The notes under the pieces: model-generated
The model's input: the letters and a program-made list of their open reading frames with translations, nothing else
Database searches by the model: none
What the model was told of the DNA's origin: nothing
Made by a program: the position numbers and the translations under genes
Shown here: positions 47,015-57,107 of the stretch, piece by piece
Numbering within the stretch: position 1 is the first letter of the stretch
Layout of the letters: every line of letters starts with the position of its first letter
NCBI RefSeq assembly: GCF_904846185.1
Contig: NZ_CAJGZQ010000001.1
Coordinates: 1 to 64,000, forward strand
Direction: 5' to 3'
Source of the DNA: Psychrobacter immobilis
GTDB lineage: Bacteria > Pseudomonadota > Gammaproteobacteria > Pseudomonadales > Moraxellaceae
DNA length: 64,000 nt

Positions 47015-47377
47015 ATGAATCTTAAATTACTTGCTCTTGCTGGTATCATGACTGCATCTATGGGCCTAACTGCCTGTGACAGTAACACTGAAAACGCTGC
47101 TGAAGATTTATCTGACGCACAAGAAGAAGTGCAAGACGCTTCTGAAGAGCTAAACGAAGCTGCTGCTGAAGGCGAAGTTGTTTCTGCTGACGCTGAAGCT
47201 GCTGTTGCTGATGCTGAAGCTGACATCGCTGAAGCACAAGCTGCGACTGCTACCGACGAAATGGACGCTGAAGTTCCTGTAGACGGTACTACTACTAGCG
47301 TAGACGTAGCTAGCGAAACTGATACTGCTGCTGTAGACGCAGCTGACGAAGTTGTTGTAGTTGAAGAAGCTCAGTAA
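47015..47377 (+). CDS. Acidic low-complexity lipoprotein
   Basis: The 120-residue protein has a lipobox LTAC (Cys21) after a hydrophobic signal (LLALAGIMTASMG), and a mature part of almost only Ala, Glu, Asp, Val and Thr, partly in a helical pattern (AEAAVADAEADIAEAQAA). No family is recognised. Codon use is heavily biased (GCT, GAA, GAC), suggesting high expression, and it has a strong ribosome-binding site and its own terminator. A surface-exposed, highly charged lipoprotein is the likely product. Confidence 0.75.
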   Translation: MNLKLLALAGIMTASMGLTACDSNTENAAEDLSDAQEEVQDASEELNEAAAEGEVVSADAEAAVADAEADIAEAQAATATDEMDAEVPVDGTTTSVDVASETDTAAVDAADEVVVVEEAQ

Positions 47378-47406
47378 TTTGTTGTTCATACAATAAACAC
47401 TGTAGT

Positions 47407-47438
47407 AAAAAAAAGAGAGCCTATGCTCTCTTTTTTTA
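47407..47438 (+). terminator. Terminator of the acidic lipoprotein gene
   Basis: AAAAAAGAGAGC-CTAT-GCTCTCTTTTTTT, a compact stem with a long T-run. Confidence 0.92.
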
Positions 47439-47683
47439 TGCCTGCAATTTATGATAGTGAATCGGTGATAAGCAACAAGCCAATAGCGTGATATCTACTG
47501 ACCTCATGATGCATAAATAAGCCAGCCATCACTTAACTTTTGAACCGTTGAGTGCTCTTATAGTCTTAGAGTAATCACAGGGCAGCCAAAAGCACCTACG
47601 TTTGCACATATTTAAACCTCGATATGTTTAAGTCTAAAAAAACGTCGCGTGCCTATCATTAATGCAAACAAATATGTTCTGCT
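47439..47683. other. Intergenic region without a recognised feature
   Basis: The 245 bp after the lipoprotein terminator up to the ihfA stop hold no supported gene or signal. Confidence 0.45.
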
Positions 47684-47983
47684 TTAGGCATCAAATAATC
47701 GCTCATCAACCTGTTGACGAAATTTTTGTCCCGTTTTAAAGGTGACCACGCGGCGCGCAGACACAGCAACAGGCTCACCAGTCTTTGGGTTACGCCCAGG
47801 ACGGCTATTTTTATCTTTAAGCTCAAAGTTGCCAAAGCCTGAAAGCTTGACCTCTTTGCCGTCAATCAAACTCTCTGACAATTCATCAAAGAAATTCTCT
47901 ACCAAACAACGGCCTTCTTGGCGTGTTAGGTTAAGATGACTCATCAAATGCTCAATCATGTCAGATTTGGTTAAGGTGCTCAC
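47684..47983 (-). CDS. ihfA: Integration host factor alpha subunit
   Basis: The 99-residue DNA-bending protein has [14 protein letters not shown] and the intercalating-proline arm [10 protein letters not shown], then [12 protein letters not shown]. Sequence details and its position after pheT match the alpha rather than the beta subunit. It acts with IhfB in nucleoid structure, recombination and gene control. A hairpin at 48170-48207 lies between pheT and this gene, so it may also have its own promoter. Confidence 0.95.
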   Translation of the reverse strand: MSTLTKSDMIEHLMSHLNLTRQEGRCLVENFFDELSESLIDGKEVKLSGFGNFELKDKNSRPGRNPKTGEPVAVSARRVVTFKTGQKFRQQVDERLFDA

Positions 47984-48169
47984 AGTACGACTCCTATGCT
48001 ATATCGTGATGTCGAATATCATGGTTTAGCGGTATGAGGGTTGATGTTGGTTATTATAAAGGTTTTTTGTCACCTTTTTTAATAAAGTCTAAATTAAATC
48101 CTTTATTAATAACCACTTAACTTGTTTTATCAATAAAAACTCTAGAGAATAATAATTTTTATAAATAGC

Positions 48170-48207
48170 AATGCTCTGTAGCGCCACCTTTGAGGCTACA
48201 GAGCATT
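48170..48207 (-). terminator. Strong hairpin between pheT and ihfA
   Basis: A perfect 13-bp stem AATGCTCTGTAGC / GCTACAGAGCATT with a 12-nt loop. On the minus strand it lies 21 bp after the pheT stop; the tail GCTATTTATAAAAATT is only partly T-rich, so termination may be partial. Confidence 0.7.
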
Positions 48208-48228
48208 GTTTATTGTCAGTATTAAATA

Positions 48229-50643
48229 TTAGCTATCGCGCAACTGGGCAGAGTGCTGCTCGGTTAGTGCTTGTACCACCTTATCAGTGGCAGTTTTCAC
48301 TGCTTCATCAGATAATGTCTGCGTGCTGTCCTGCCATACTAGAGCAAAAGCTAGTGAACGCTGACCGGTCGGTACTTTATCGCCTTGATAAACATCAAAT
48401 AGCCATAAATCAGTCAACAGCTCACCTGCCGCAGCACGTATCGTTGACTCTAATGTCTGTAAACTGATGTCGCTGTCTACCAAGATGGCGATATCGCGAC
48501 GTACTTGTGGAAATTTACTTGGGGTAGTTATGGCATGTTGCTCACGCACGAGGGCCAGTAATGGTGCCAGTGATAATTGAGCAACCCACGTGGCTGGCAG
48601 ATCCAACTGTTTAGCCGTGTTAGGATGCAGTTGACCCAACCAACCGACATACTCATCATCGATATAGAGTTTGGCACTCTGCCCCGGATGCAAGAAAGCA
48701 AGCGCACTACGCTCATAGCGGATACGCGCACTGTCGATTTGTGCAGGTAACAACTGCTCAATGTCGTTTTTGAGGTCATAAAAGTCTAACGCACGATTTT
48801 GATACGCTTGCTCGTCCCAAACATTACCGACTGCTACCAAAGCAATACTAGGCGTTTGTACCAAATCACTAATACTGTGACCGACAAAGCTAAGACCGGT
48901 TTCAAAGAAACGGACGCGTGGCTGCTGACGATTGAGGTTATATTGCACACAAGGCAATAAACTCGATAATAGAGTACGGCGCATCACCGCCAAGTCACTT
49001 GAGATAGGATTGGCCAGTGCCAACACTTCCCCTAGTGCTTTATCATCGAGCAATGCTTCTATTTTTGCGTCACTAAAGCTAAAGCTAATGGCTTCCATAT
49101 AGCCATTATCGACCAGCGCGAGCTTCATCTCGTGTGTCAAGTCTGCGGTATCGTCATAATCCATGCTGACTTGCAAATGCGGCAACACGCTTGGAATATT
49201 GTCATAGCCATAGATACGCGCAATTTCTTCGATGAGGTCTTCTTTAATACTCATGTCAAAGCGATACGATGGCGGCGTGCAAATCAGGCTATCGGCTTGC
49301 TGCACTATCTCAAAGCCCAATTGGGTTAAGATACGAACCATGACTGCTGGCTCAATCTCAATACCGATGACATCACGAACTTTAGCAATTGGTAAAGTGA
49401 TCGGTGCGCGAGCTGGTAAATGCTCACTGCTTTCTGCTTTTACTATTTGTCCGGCTTGCCCACCAGTAACGCTAGTAATCAAATCAACAGCGCGTGCCAG
49501 TGCTAGCTCTGGTAACGCAAAGTCTACCCCACGCTCAAAACGTTGTGAGGCATCGGTATGTAACCCAAAACGGCGTGCGCGCGCGGCAATAGCTAGCTGA
49601 CCAAAGAAAGCGCTTTCTACAACAATATTGGTGGTGCTATCAGTCACACTACTACGCTGACCGCCCATGATTCCGGCAAGTGCCAATGCGCCTTTATCAT
49701 CAGCGATGAGCAATTCATCACCGGTTAAGGTAATGGTTTGCTCATTCAATAAAGTAATCGTTTCTTCAGGCTGTGCCAAACGCACAACGATATCGCCCTC
49801 GATAGTATCAGCATCAAACGCATGTAGCGGCTGACCCAATTCCATCAACACATAGTTGGTCACATCAACCAAAAAGTTGTGCGAGCGTAGTCCTGATTGA
49901 ACCAGCGCATCTTGCATCCACTTTGGCGTATCGATACTACGATCAATATTGCTGATTGATTGTAGTAAATAGCGTGGGCACGCTTCAATTGCACTAACCG
50001 TTACCACTGGCGTAGCAGTACCAGCAGCGTTTTCAGTAACTACCACATTGGTAGGAATCTCAGGCAGCTGCATTGGCAAATCATTGATAACTGATATTTC
50101 GCGTGCAATACCGCGTACACTAAAGCAGTCACCGCGATTTGGCGTGATAGAGATATCTAGTATCTGATTGTCTAAACCTAAATACTCACGGATATCCATA
50201 CCAATCGGTGCATCTGCTGGCAATTCGAGCAGACCATCGATGCTATCGGTTAAATCAATTTCAGAAGCGCCGCACAACATACCGTTAGAGGCAACACCAC
50301 GTAGGTTGCCGTTTTTAATTTCAAAACCTGCACCATTATCAGAAGGCAAAATGGCACCAACGGTCGCAACGGGTGCTTTCATACCAACGGTGACATTGGG
50401 TGCGCCGCAGACGATTTGTAACGGCTCAGCGGCACCAATATTTACCTGTGTGACGCGTAACTTATCAGCATCTGGATGTTGCTCAACGCTGATGACTTCA
50501 CCGACGACCACACCACTGAAGGCACGGGCAACCGCATAGCGATCATCAATCTCAAGTCCTGCCATCGTGAGTTGTTCGGCCAATTGCTCACTGCTATTGT
50601 TGGGGTTTACCCATTGACGTAGCCACTGTTCGCTAATTTTCAT
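48229..50643 (-). CDS. pheT: Phenylalanyl-tRNA synthetase beta subunit
   Basis: The 804-residue subunit has an N-terminal tRNA-binding OB domain (about 40-150, HPDADKLRVTQV), the B3/B4 editing domain, B5 (about 400-480), a catalytic-like core and a C-terminal ferredoxin-like anticodon-binding domain (about 705-800, SKFPQVRRDIAILV). It forms the heterotetramer with PheS. It follows pheS by 71 bp. Length is normal (about 795). Confidence 0.97.
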   Translation of the reverse strand: MKISEQWLRQWVNPNNSSEQLAEQLTMAGLEIDDRYAVARAFSGVVVGEVISVEQHPDADKLRVTQVNIGAAEPLQIVCGAPNVTVGMKAPVATVGAILPSDNGAGFEIKNGNLRGVASNGMLCGASEIDLTDSIDGLLELPADAPIGMDIREYLGLDNQILDISITPNRGDCFSVRGIAREISVINDLPMQLPEIPTNVVVTENAAGTATPVVTVSAIEACPRYLLQSISNIDRSIDTPKWMQDALVQSGLRSHNFLVDVTNYVLMELGQPLHAFDADTIEGDIVVRLAQPEETITLLNEQTITLTGDELLIADDKGALALAGIMGGQRSSVTDSTTNIVVESAFFGQLAIAARARRFGLHTDASQRFERGVDFALPELALARAVDLITSVTGGQAGQIVKAESSEHLPARAPITLPIAKVRDVIGIEIEPAVMVRILTQLGFEIVQQADSLICTPPSYRFDMSIKEDLIEEIARIYGYDNIPSVLPHLQVSMDYDDTADLTHEMKLALVDNGYMEAISFSFSDAKIEALLDDKALGEVLALANPISSDLAVMRRTLLSSLLPCVQYNLNRQQPRVRFFETGLSFVGHSISDLVQTPSIALVAVGNVWDEQAYQNRALDFYDLKNDIEQLLPAQIDSARIRYERSALAFLHPGQSAKLYIDDEYVGWLGQLHPNTAKQLDLPATWVAQLSLAPLLALVREQHAITTPSKFPQVRRDIAILVDSDISLQTLESTIRAAAGELLTDLWLFDVYQGDKVPTGQRSLAFALVWQDSTQTLSDEAVKTATDKVVQALTEQHSAQLRDS

Positions 50644-50714
50644 AAATATCTCAGATCAGAATTTTATAATAAAGGTTTTGGAGTAAAGGTAGAGGTATTA
50701 TTAAATAATAAAAT

Positions 50715-52122
<1,408 letters not shown>

Positions 52123-52479
52123 TTATGCTAATGCCGCTTTTGCTTTTTCAACCAACGCTGTGAAAGTCGCTGCATCATGCATAGCGATGTCAGCAAGTAC
52201 GCGACGATCGACAGTGATGTTAGCCAATTTCATGCCGTTGATAAAGCGGCTGTAGCTTAAGCCGTTTAAGCGTGCACCAGCATTGATACGTGCAATCCAA
52301 AGACGACGGAAGGTACGTTTTTTGTTGCGACGGTCACGATAAGCATATTGACCAGCTTTGGTCACTGCTTGTACCGCTACGCGGTAAACACGTGAACGGG
52401 CACCGTAGTAGCCTTTTGCGCGTTTTAGGATTTTTTTGTGACGACGATTCGCCTGTACACCACGTTTTACACGGGCCAT
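52123..52479 (-). CDS. rplT: 50S ribosomal protein L20
   Basis: A 118-residue, strongly basic rRNA-binding protein with the N-terminus [18 protein letters not shown] and [18 protein letters not shown]. It is needed for early 50S assembly. It lies 150 bp downstream of rpmI. In E. coli L20 represses its own operon; the RNA target was not identified here. Confidence 0.97.
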   Translation of the reverse strand: MARVKRGVQANRRHKKILKRAKGYYGARSRVYRVAVQAVTKAGQYAYRDRRNKKRTFRRLWIARINAGARLNGLSYSRFINGMKLANITVDRRVLADIAMHDAATFTALVEKAKAALA

Positions 52480-52629
52480 AAATTACTCCAAGATTTCTTT
52501 AATCATTATTAAACGAATCACGATGTCATCGAATAGTAGACATCGCTATCAGATTGCAAAGTCAGATATTTTTAATCCAGTCGCTATAAATTAAAAAGCG
52601 CTTCATTAAAGATAAATGACGATAGCCTA

Positions 52630-52827
52630 CTAGATGTATGGGCACATGCGACGAACTGCTGCTTCGTCAGACTTGTCCACCATCTTTAGACCGCGCAACT
52701 GGCGAATACGCTTAGCTGATTTCTTGGTCAAGATATGGCTTTTGTTTGCTTGCTTACGCTTGAAGCCGTTCGCTGTTTTTTTGAAGCGTTTAGCTGCACC
52801 GCTTCTGGTTTTCATCTTAACTTTCAT
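52630..52827 (-). CDS. rpmI: 50S ribosomal protein L35
   Basis: A 65-residue basic protein with [24 protein letters not shown] and RQLRGL. The C-terminus MCPYI is normal for the family in this group. infC, which usually precedes rpmI, is not upstream in this window; the nearest upstream sequence is a MITE-like element. Confidence 0.96.
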   Translation of the reverse strand: MKVKMKTRSGAAKRFKKTANGFKRKQANKSHILTKKSAKRIRQLRGLKMVDKSDEAAVRRMCPYI

Positions 52828-53425
52828 GATGATTTGCCTCTTTGTCTTTGATAGAACCTGGTCGTCAAATAGTTAATAACGAATAGTGGCTGTAAAAACA
52901 CCCACTAAACCTCTATTTGCCTCGAGGTGGGAGGCGGTATTTTAGCAGATAATGCACTGTTTTGCCAAGGAAACTTTTACGCCTCGCCTAGGGCGTGTCC
53001 TCAATCTGAACGAAAGCAAATAAATGGACTAAAAACGGTTAAATTCTGCCAAGCTACGTTAAACAGCTGGTTCATTTCTCAATATTATTTGCGCTATTTT
53101 CCTTGTTTGACGGCAATTTATATCATTCTTATCATCATTTTTAAAATGAGGATACGCCCTAGTAGGCATGACAGTGGATAATGGGTATGAGCCCATTTAT
53201 AAAGATTTTAGTCAAAACACTCATAAAACTGCGGATTTACCGCCAAATAGATTGAATGTCAGCTTAAGCTGTGCTTAAGTAGAGACTGAACCTTAGTATA
53301 AGCTGAGCGCTAATAATACAAAGTTATTTATCACACTTATCGAGCGTCTACCGTACTATGATGACGCTACCAACCTACACCATGATTAGCAGCACTCATA
53401 GCCTGCAATCAATCTAGGAGATAAC
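52828..53425. other. Intergenic region between rpmI and the thioesterase gene
   Basis: 598 bp that contain the 175-bp MITE-like element 52988-53162. The parts on either side (promoter of rpmI at 52828-52987 and leader of the thioesterase gene at 53163-53425) show no gene. A GGAGATAACG ribosome-binding site precedes 53426. Confidence 0.5.
52988..53162. mobile_element. MITE-like element with IS5-type ends
   Basis: The left end TAGGGCGTGTCCTCAAT (52989-53005) and the right end ATGAGGATACGCCCTA are imperfect inverted repeats (14 of 16). They are bounded by the same tetranucleotide CTAG (52988-52991 and 53159-53162), a target duplication of the YTAR kind used by IS5-group elements. The 167-bp interior has no ORF. 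This fits a non-autonomous miniature element mobilised by a related transposase elsewhere in the genome. IS family assignment is inference. Confidence 0.65.
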
Positions 53426-53869
53426 GTGTCAAAACAAGAATTAGACTTTGATAACGACATATTTGTCTTTGAAACAGTGATGCGTGTGCGTCATATTGAG
53501 CTTGATATGGCTCAGTACCTGACGCTCGAATCATTGACGGCATTGCTATGTGAGGCGCGGCAAAGATTTTTTTACGCTAAAGGTATTAAAGAGATCGATG
53601 CAGATTATCACGGTTTAATTATCGATGAGTTACAGCTAAGTATTGTCAGCCGCATACGGGCGCGCGAAGAGCTATTATTTGAAGTAGGCGTTGAGCCGTT
53701 ATACGATAATGGTGGCACTATAGTGATAAAAATTACCCGTATGCATATTGGAGAAACAGTAGCCAAGGCGCGGCAGCATTTTGTCAATTATGACTTTCGC
53801 CTCAATAAGTCGATTGCGCTTGATAAAATTATGAAAGAAGCGCTGTACCCACATCTCTACAGGATTTGA
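53426..53869 (+). CDS. Hotdog-fold acyl-CoA thioesterase-like protein
   Basis: The 147-residue protein has the hotdog (4HBT-type) pattern: MRVRHIELDMAQYLTLESLTALLCEARQRFF, LIIDELQLSIVSRIRA and KARQHFVNYDF. It may hydrolyse an acyl- or aroyl-CoA; the substrate is unknown. Two nucleotides after the stop begins a sequence (53871-53887) matching the IS-like end of the nearby element. It is preceded by that element, so the gene lies between related ends. Confidence 0.7.
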   Translation: MSKQELDFDNDIFVFETVMRVRHIELDMAQYLTLESLTALLCEARQRFFYAKGIKEIDADYHGLIIDELQLSIVSRIRAREELLFEVGVEPLYDNGGTIVIKITRMHIGETVAKARQHFVNYDFRLNKSIALDKIMKEALYPHLYRI

Positions 53870-53870
53870 T

Positions 53871-53887
53871 ATTGAGGACATGCCCTA
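53871..53887. mobile_element. Second IS/MITE-like end just after the thioesterase gene
   Basis: ATTGAGGACATGCCCTA is complementary at 16 of 17 positions to the left end at 52989-53005. It is flanked by CTAA (53885-53888), not CTAG, so a shared target duplication with 52988 is not present. It may be a separate remnant. Confidence 0.55.
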
Positions 53888-53982
53888 ATGCCAACCGCTT
53901 TTTTATTCAGACCATAAATAGAATCCGTTACGATTCACTTATTCCCCTTTGATTTCTATATAAATAAGAAGACAGATATATT

Positions 53983-54837
53983 ATGACTTTACCTGCTTGG
54001 CTGGCTGCCATAAAATTTAATGATGATGGTTTGATTCCTGCAATTGCTCAAGATCATAAGTCTGGGCGTATTTTGATGATGGCTTGGATGAATGCCGAAG
54101 CATTACAGTTAACCGCGCAAACGCAGACAGCGGTTTATTTTTCGCGCTCACGTGCCAAATTGTGGCATAAGGGCGAGTCATCGGGTCATACTCAGACCGT
54201 ACATGATATTCGCTTGGACTGTGATGCAGACGTGATTGTCCTTAGTGTCACTCAGGCTGGCGGTATCGCTTGCCATACTGGTCGCGAGTCTTGCTTCTAT
54301 CAGCGTTTAGATTTGTCGGGACAAACGCCGGAATGGCAAACCGTCGATAAGGTATTAAAAGACCCTGCTGATATTTATTATTCAAGCGATGCAGAAAAAG
54401 CCACTCCTAAAACTAACGAGACGCAGGCTCACGATGTAATCCCTTCAGATGCCAATCACAGTCACCATGACAACGACACTACCAATCGCTCTATTTTGCA
54501 GCAGCTTGATGGCGTATTGGCAGAGCGTAAACAAGCGGATGCTGATAGCTCGTACGTGGCAAGCTTATACGCAAAGGGTTTAAATAAAATCCTAGAGAAA
54601 GTTGGCGAAGAAAGTACTGAAAGTATCATTGCCGCCAAAGATTTTGCCAATTGCGACGAAAATAGCAATAAAGCGCAATATGATGACGCTCGTCACGAGC
54701 TCATCTATGAGGTGGCCGATGTCTGGTTTCATACATTAGTAGGACTGGCGTGGTTCGATATTGAGTCAGATGCGGTATTAAATGAGCTAGGTCGACGTTT
54801 TGGTCTATCAGGTATCGATGAAAAGGCGGCTCGATAG
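53983..54837 (+). CDS. hisI: Bifunctional phosphoribosyl-AMP cyclohydrolase / phosphoribosyl-ATP pyrophosphatase
   Basis: The 284-residue HisIE-type fusion catalyses the second and third steps of histidine synthesis. HisI (about 1-115) has [30 protein letters not shown] and the metal-binding HTGRESCF. A polar linker of about 50 residues precedes HisE (about 168-280) with [17 protein letters not shown] and [12 protein letters not shown]. It is followed by tatABC, the same his-tat arrangement seen in many proteobacteria. Confidence 0.95.
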   Translation: MTLPAWLAAIKFNDDGLIPAIAQDHKSGRILMMAWMNAEALQLTAQTQTAVYFSRSRAKLWHKGESSGHTQTVHDIRLDCDADVIVLSVTQAGGIACHTGRESCFYQRLDLSGQTPEWQTVDKVLKDPADIYYSSDAEKATPKTNETQAHDVIPSDANHSHHDNDTTNRSILQQLDGVLAERKQADADSSYVASLYAKGLNKILEKVGEESTESIIAAKDFANCDENSNKAQYDDARHELIYEVADVWFHTLVGLAWFDIESDAVLNELGRRFGLSGIDEKAAR

Positions 54838-55025
54838 TTTCTATAAGCTTGGCCATTGCCCTGTTTGATTATTGTTGATTTCACCTTTTTGTCACAAGTG
54901 CAGGTTATAATATAGCTCTGTTTTACTTCGCATTGTATGTCGAGGCTGTTTATTGAGTATAACAATATTCAATACACCCAAAGTAGGCATACAAAGACTG
55001 AAAATCAAGACACAAGGATACCTTT

Positions 55026-55268
55026 ATGGGTAGTTTTTCTATTACGCATTGGCTGATTTTATTGGTGGTAGTGGTGGTCGTATTTGGCACCTCAAAGCTT
55101 AGAAATGCTGGCAAAGATTTGGGCGGTGCAGTCAAAGGCTTCAAAGAAGCGGTCAAAGATGAAAATACTGAGCATGCTAAAAAGCATGTGGTGCTCGATC
55201 ATGATGGCAATGCACACACTGAAGAGCGCCCAACAACCACCAAGGTTGATGACACCCATAATGTATAG
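55026..55268 (+). CDS. tatA: Sec-independent translocase protein TatA
   Basis: The 80-residue protein has one membrane helix (about 7-21), the [14 protein letters not shown] hinge and an amphipathic helix [14 protein letters not shown], then an acidic tail with His. It forms the Tat pore for folded proteins in the inner membrane. ACAAGGATACCTTT precedes the ATG. Confidence 0.96.
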   Translation: MGSFSITHWLILLVVVVVVFGTSKLRNAGKDLGGAVKGFKEAVKDENTEHAKKHVVLDHDGNAHTEERPTTTKVDDTHNV

Positions 55269-55309
55269 CCTCTAGACAGTGACCTTTTAGACAGTGACAT
55301 TGGAACATT

Positions 55310-56005
55310 ATGTTTGATATCGGCTTTTCTGAACTACTCCTCTTTGGTGTTATCGCCCTAATCGTCTTGGGCCCAGAAAAACTGCCACAGGCAGCGCGTA
55401 CCGCTGGGCAATGGTATGCCAAAATTCGCCGCACGGTATCCACCCTGCAATCTGAAATCGAAGCTGAGCTTGATTTGGCAGAGACCCGCCAGCTTATGCA
55501 AAAAGAGCTGGCCAAAATTCGCCAGACTGAAGCAGATATGAGGCGCGAGATGGCGGAAATGCGCGGCAGTATGCAAGAGTTTGAATCCTCGCAAAACCAG
55601 CATTTAAAAGCATCGCGTGATCCAGGCAATGACAATACGCCTAGCCAAAGTAGTCAAGCCAGTAGTGAGAATGATGATAATCGACCAGTGCAGCCAAAAG
55701 CGTTTGACTACGCCTATGACAGTAATAGACAGGCTGAGAAACCAGAAAGCCCTGAGCAGTCATCGGCACAAGGCGATAATGATAGTCTAAAAACTGACTG
55801 TAGCGATAACGTCAATCCAGTGTCTCAAACCATCACAACTAGACCGTGGGAAAATATGTGGTTTCGTCTTGGAGCTTATGATAAAGCGCGTCGTTTGCCG
55901 CAACCGCCCTACTTACCAAATTATAAAGCCGATATCTTACTAAATAGCCATATAGACAGTCTTTTACCTAAACAGGCTTCTGTTAATGAGCAGGAGAGTC
56001 ATTAG
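55310..56005 (+). CDS. tatB: Sec-independent translocase protein TatB
   Basis: The 231-residue protein starts MFDIGFSELLLFGVIALIVLGPEKLP, the TatB signature, followed by an amphipathic helix and a long coiled coil (about 40-100). The rest is a polar, probably disordered tail longer than in E. coli TatB (171). It binds Tat signal peptides with TatC. The stop overlaps the tatC start (TAGTG). Confidence 0.95.
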   Translation: MFDIGFSELLLFGVIALIVLGPEKLPQAARTAGQWYAKIRRTVSTLQSEIEAELDLAETRQLMQKELAKIRQTEADMRREMAEMRGSMQEFESSQNQHLKASRDPGNDNTPSQSSQASSENDDNRPVQPKAFDYAYDSNRQAEKPESPEQSSAQGDNDSLKTDCSDNVNPVSQTITTRPWENMWFRLGAYDKARRLPQPPYLPNYKADILLNSHIDSLLPKQASVNEQESH

Positions 56006-56889
56006 TGGGCTTATTTAAACGTAAAAAAAGCCGTCAAGAAAAAGTCGCGGATTCAGATATCGAGACCTCAACAGCTACCATTGATGGTAATGTCGACAGC
56101 AATACTGAGGACTCTGGCGATATCTTAAGCTCACTTGGCGATATGCCGATTACTGAGCACTTAATTGACCTACGTAGACATCTCATAAAGATATGCGTCG
56201 CGGTACTGGTAATATTTTTAGCCTTGGTCGGATTTTCACGCGAGCTCTATGATTTTTTGTCCAACCCATTGGTTGCTCAGTTACCTGCCAACTCAACGAT
56301 GATCGCGACGGATATCACCTCTAACTTTATGGCACCGATACGCCTGACTGTTTTTGTCGCTGCATTCTTTGCAATGCCCTACATCTTGTATCAAATCTGG
56401 TCGTTTGTCGCACCCGGTTTATATAAAAAAGAGAAAAAAATCGCCATTCCCGTTTTGATGTCCTCTATATTTTTATTTTATGCGGGTGTGGCTTTCTCTT
56501 ATTTTATTGTCCTCAAAGGCGTTCTCAAATTTTTTATTATGTTCGCGCCGCAGAACGTCTTGCCAATGACCGATATCGATAGTTATTTAAGTTTTGCACT
56601 CAAACTCTTTATGGTATTTGGTTTAACCTTTGAGATTCCAGTCGTCACCTTGCTATTGATATTGACTCGCGTCGTCTCCATTCAGAGCTTAGAAGATAAA
56701 CGCCGTTATATTATTGTCGGCTGTTTCGCCGTTGCTGCGGTCGTGACACCGCCTGATGGGGTGTCGATGTTGATGCTCGCCATTCCGATGTGGTTGTTGT
56801 TTGAGCTAGGATTGTTTTTAGCGAAAATTTTAATTAAAGAAGAGCACAGCCCTGCTTTAGCAAGCGATACAGGGTTAAATAAAGAATAA
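56005..56889 (+). CDS. tatC: Sec-independent translocase protein TatC
   Basis: The 294-residue protein starts at GTG (56005) with CAGGAGAG upstream. A hydrophilic N-terminus of about 45 residues precedes PITEHLIDLRRHL, the TatC signature, and six membrane helices follow. It is the core receptor of the Tat translocon. Translational coupling to tatB is indicated by the TAGTG overlap. Confidence 0.96.
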   Translation: MGLFKRKKSRQEKVADSDIETSTATIDGNVDSNTEDSGDILSSLGDMPITEHLIDLRRHLIKICVAVLVIFLALVGFSRELYDFLSNPLVAQLPANSTMIATDITSNFMAPIRLTVFVAAFFAMPYILYQIWSFVAPGLYKKEKKIAIPVLMSSIFLFYAGVAFSYFIVLKGVLKFFIMFAPQNVLPMTDIDSYLSFALKLFMVFGLTFEIPVVTLLLILTRVVSIQSLEDKRRYIIVGCFAVAAVVTPPDGVSMLMLAIPMWLLFELGLFLAKILIKEEHSPALASDTGLNKE

Positions 56890-57034
56890 CATCACTTATC
56901 AGATACTTATTCCAAAAACAGCCAACGCGCTAATCTGTTACTATAACCTGCTGATTTCCACCTTTATTTTCTATGAATTTTTGTATTATTGTCATGTGCG
57001 CTTGCGAGAATTTTGCAAGTGCACATGATGAGTC

Positions 57035-57062
57035 AGCCATTGTCTATGCAGTGGCTTTTTTT
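57035..57062 (+). terminator. Terminator after tatABC
   Basis: AGCCATTG / CAGTGGCT with one G-U pair and a following T-run. A second short palindrome CTTGC..GCAAG precedes it at 57001-57019. Confidence 0.8.
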
Positions 57063-57107
57063 ACCCCCGTCATTTTTGATCCGTTTTACTCTTTTAGGTA
57101 ATTTTTT

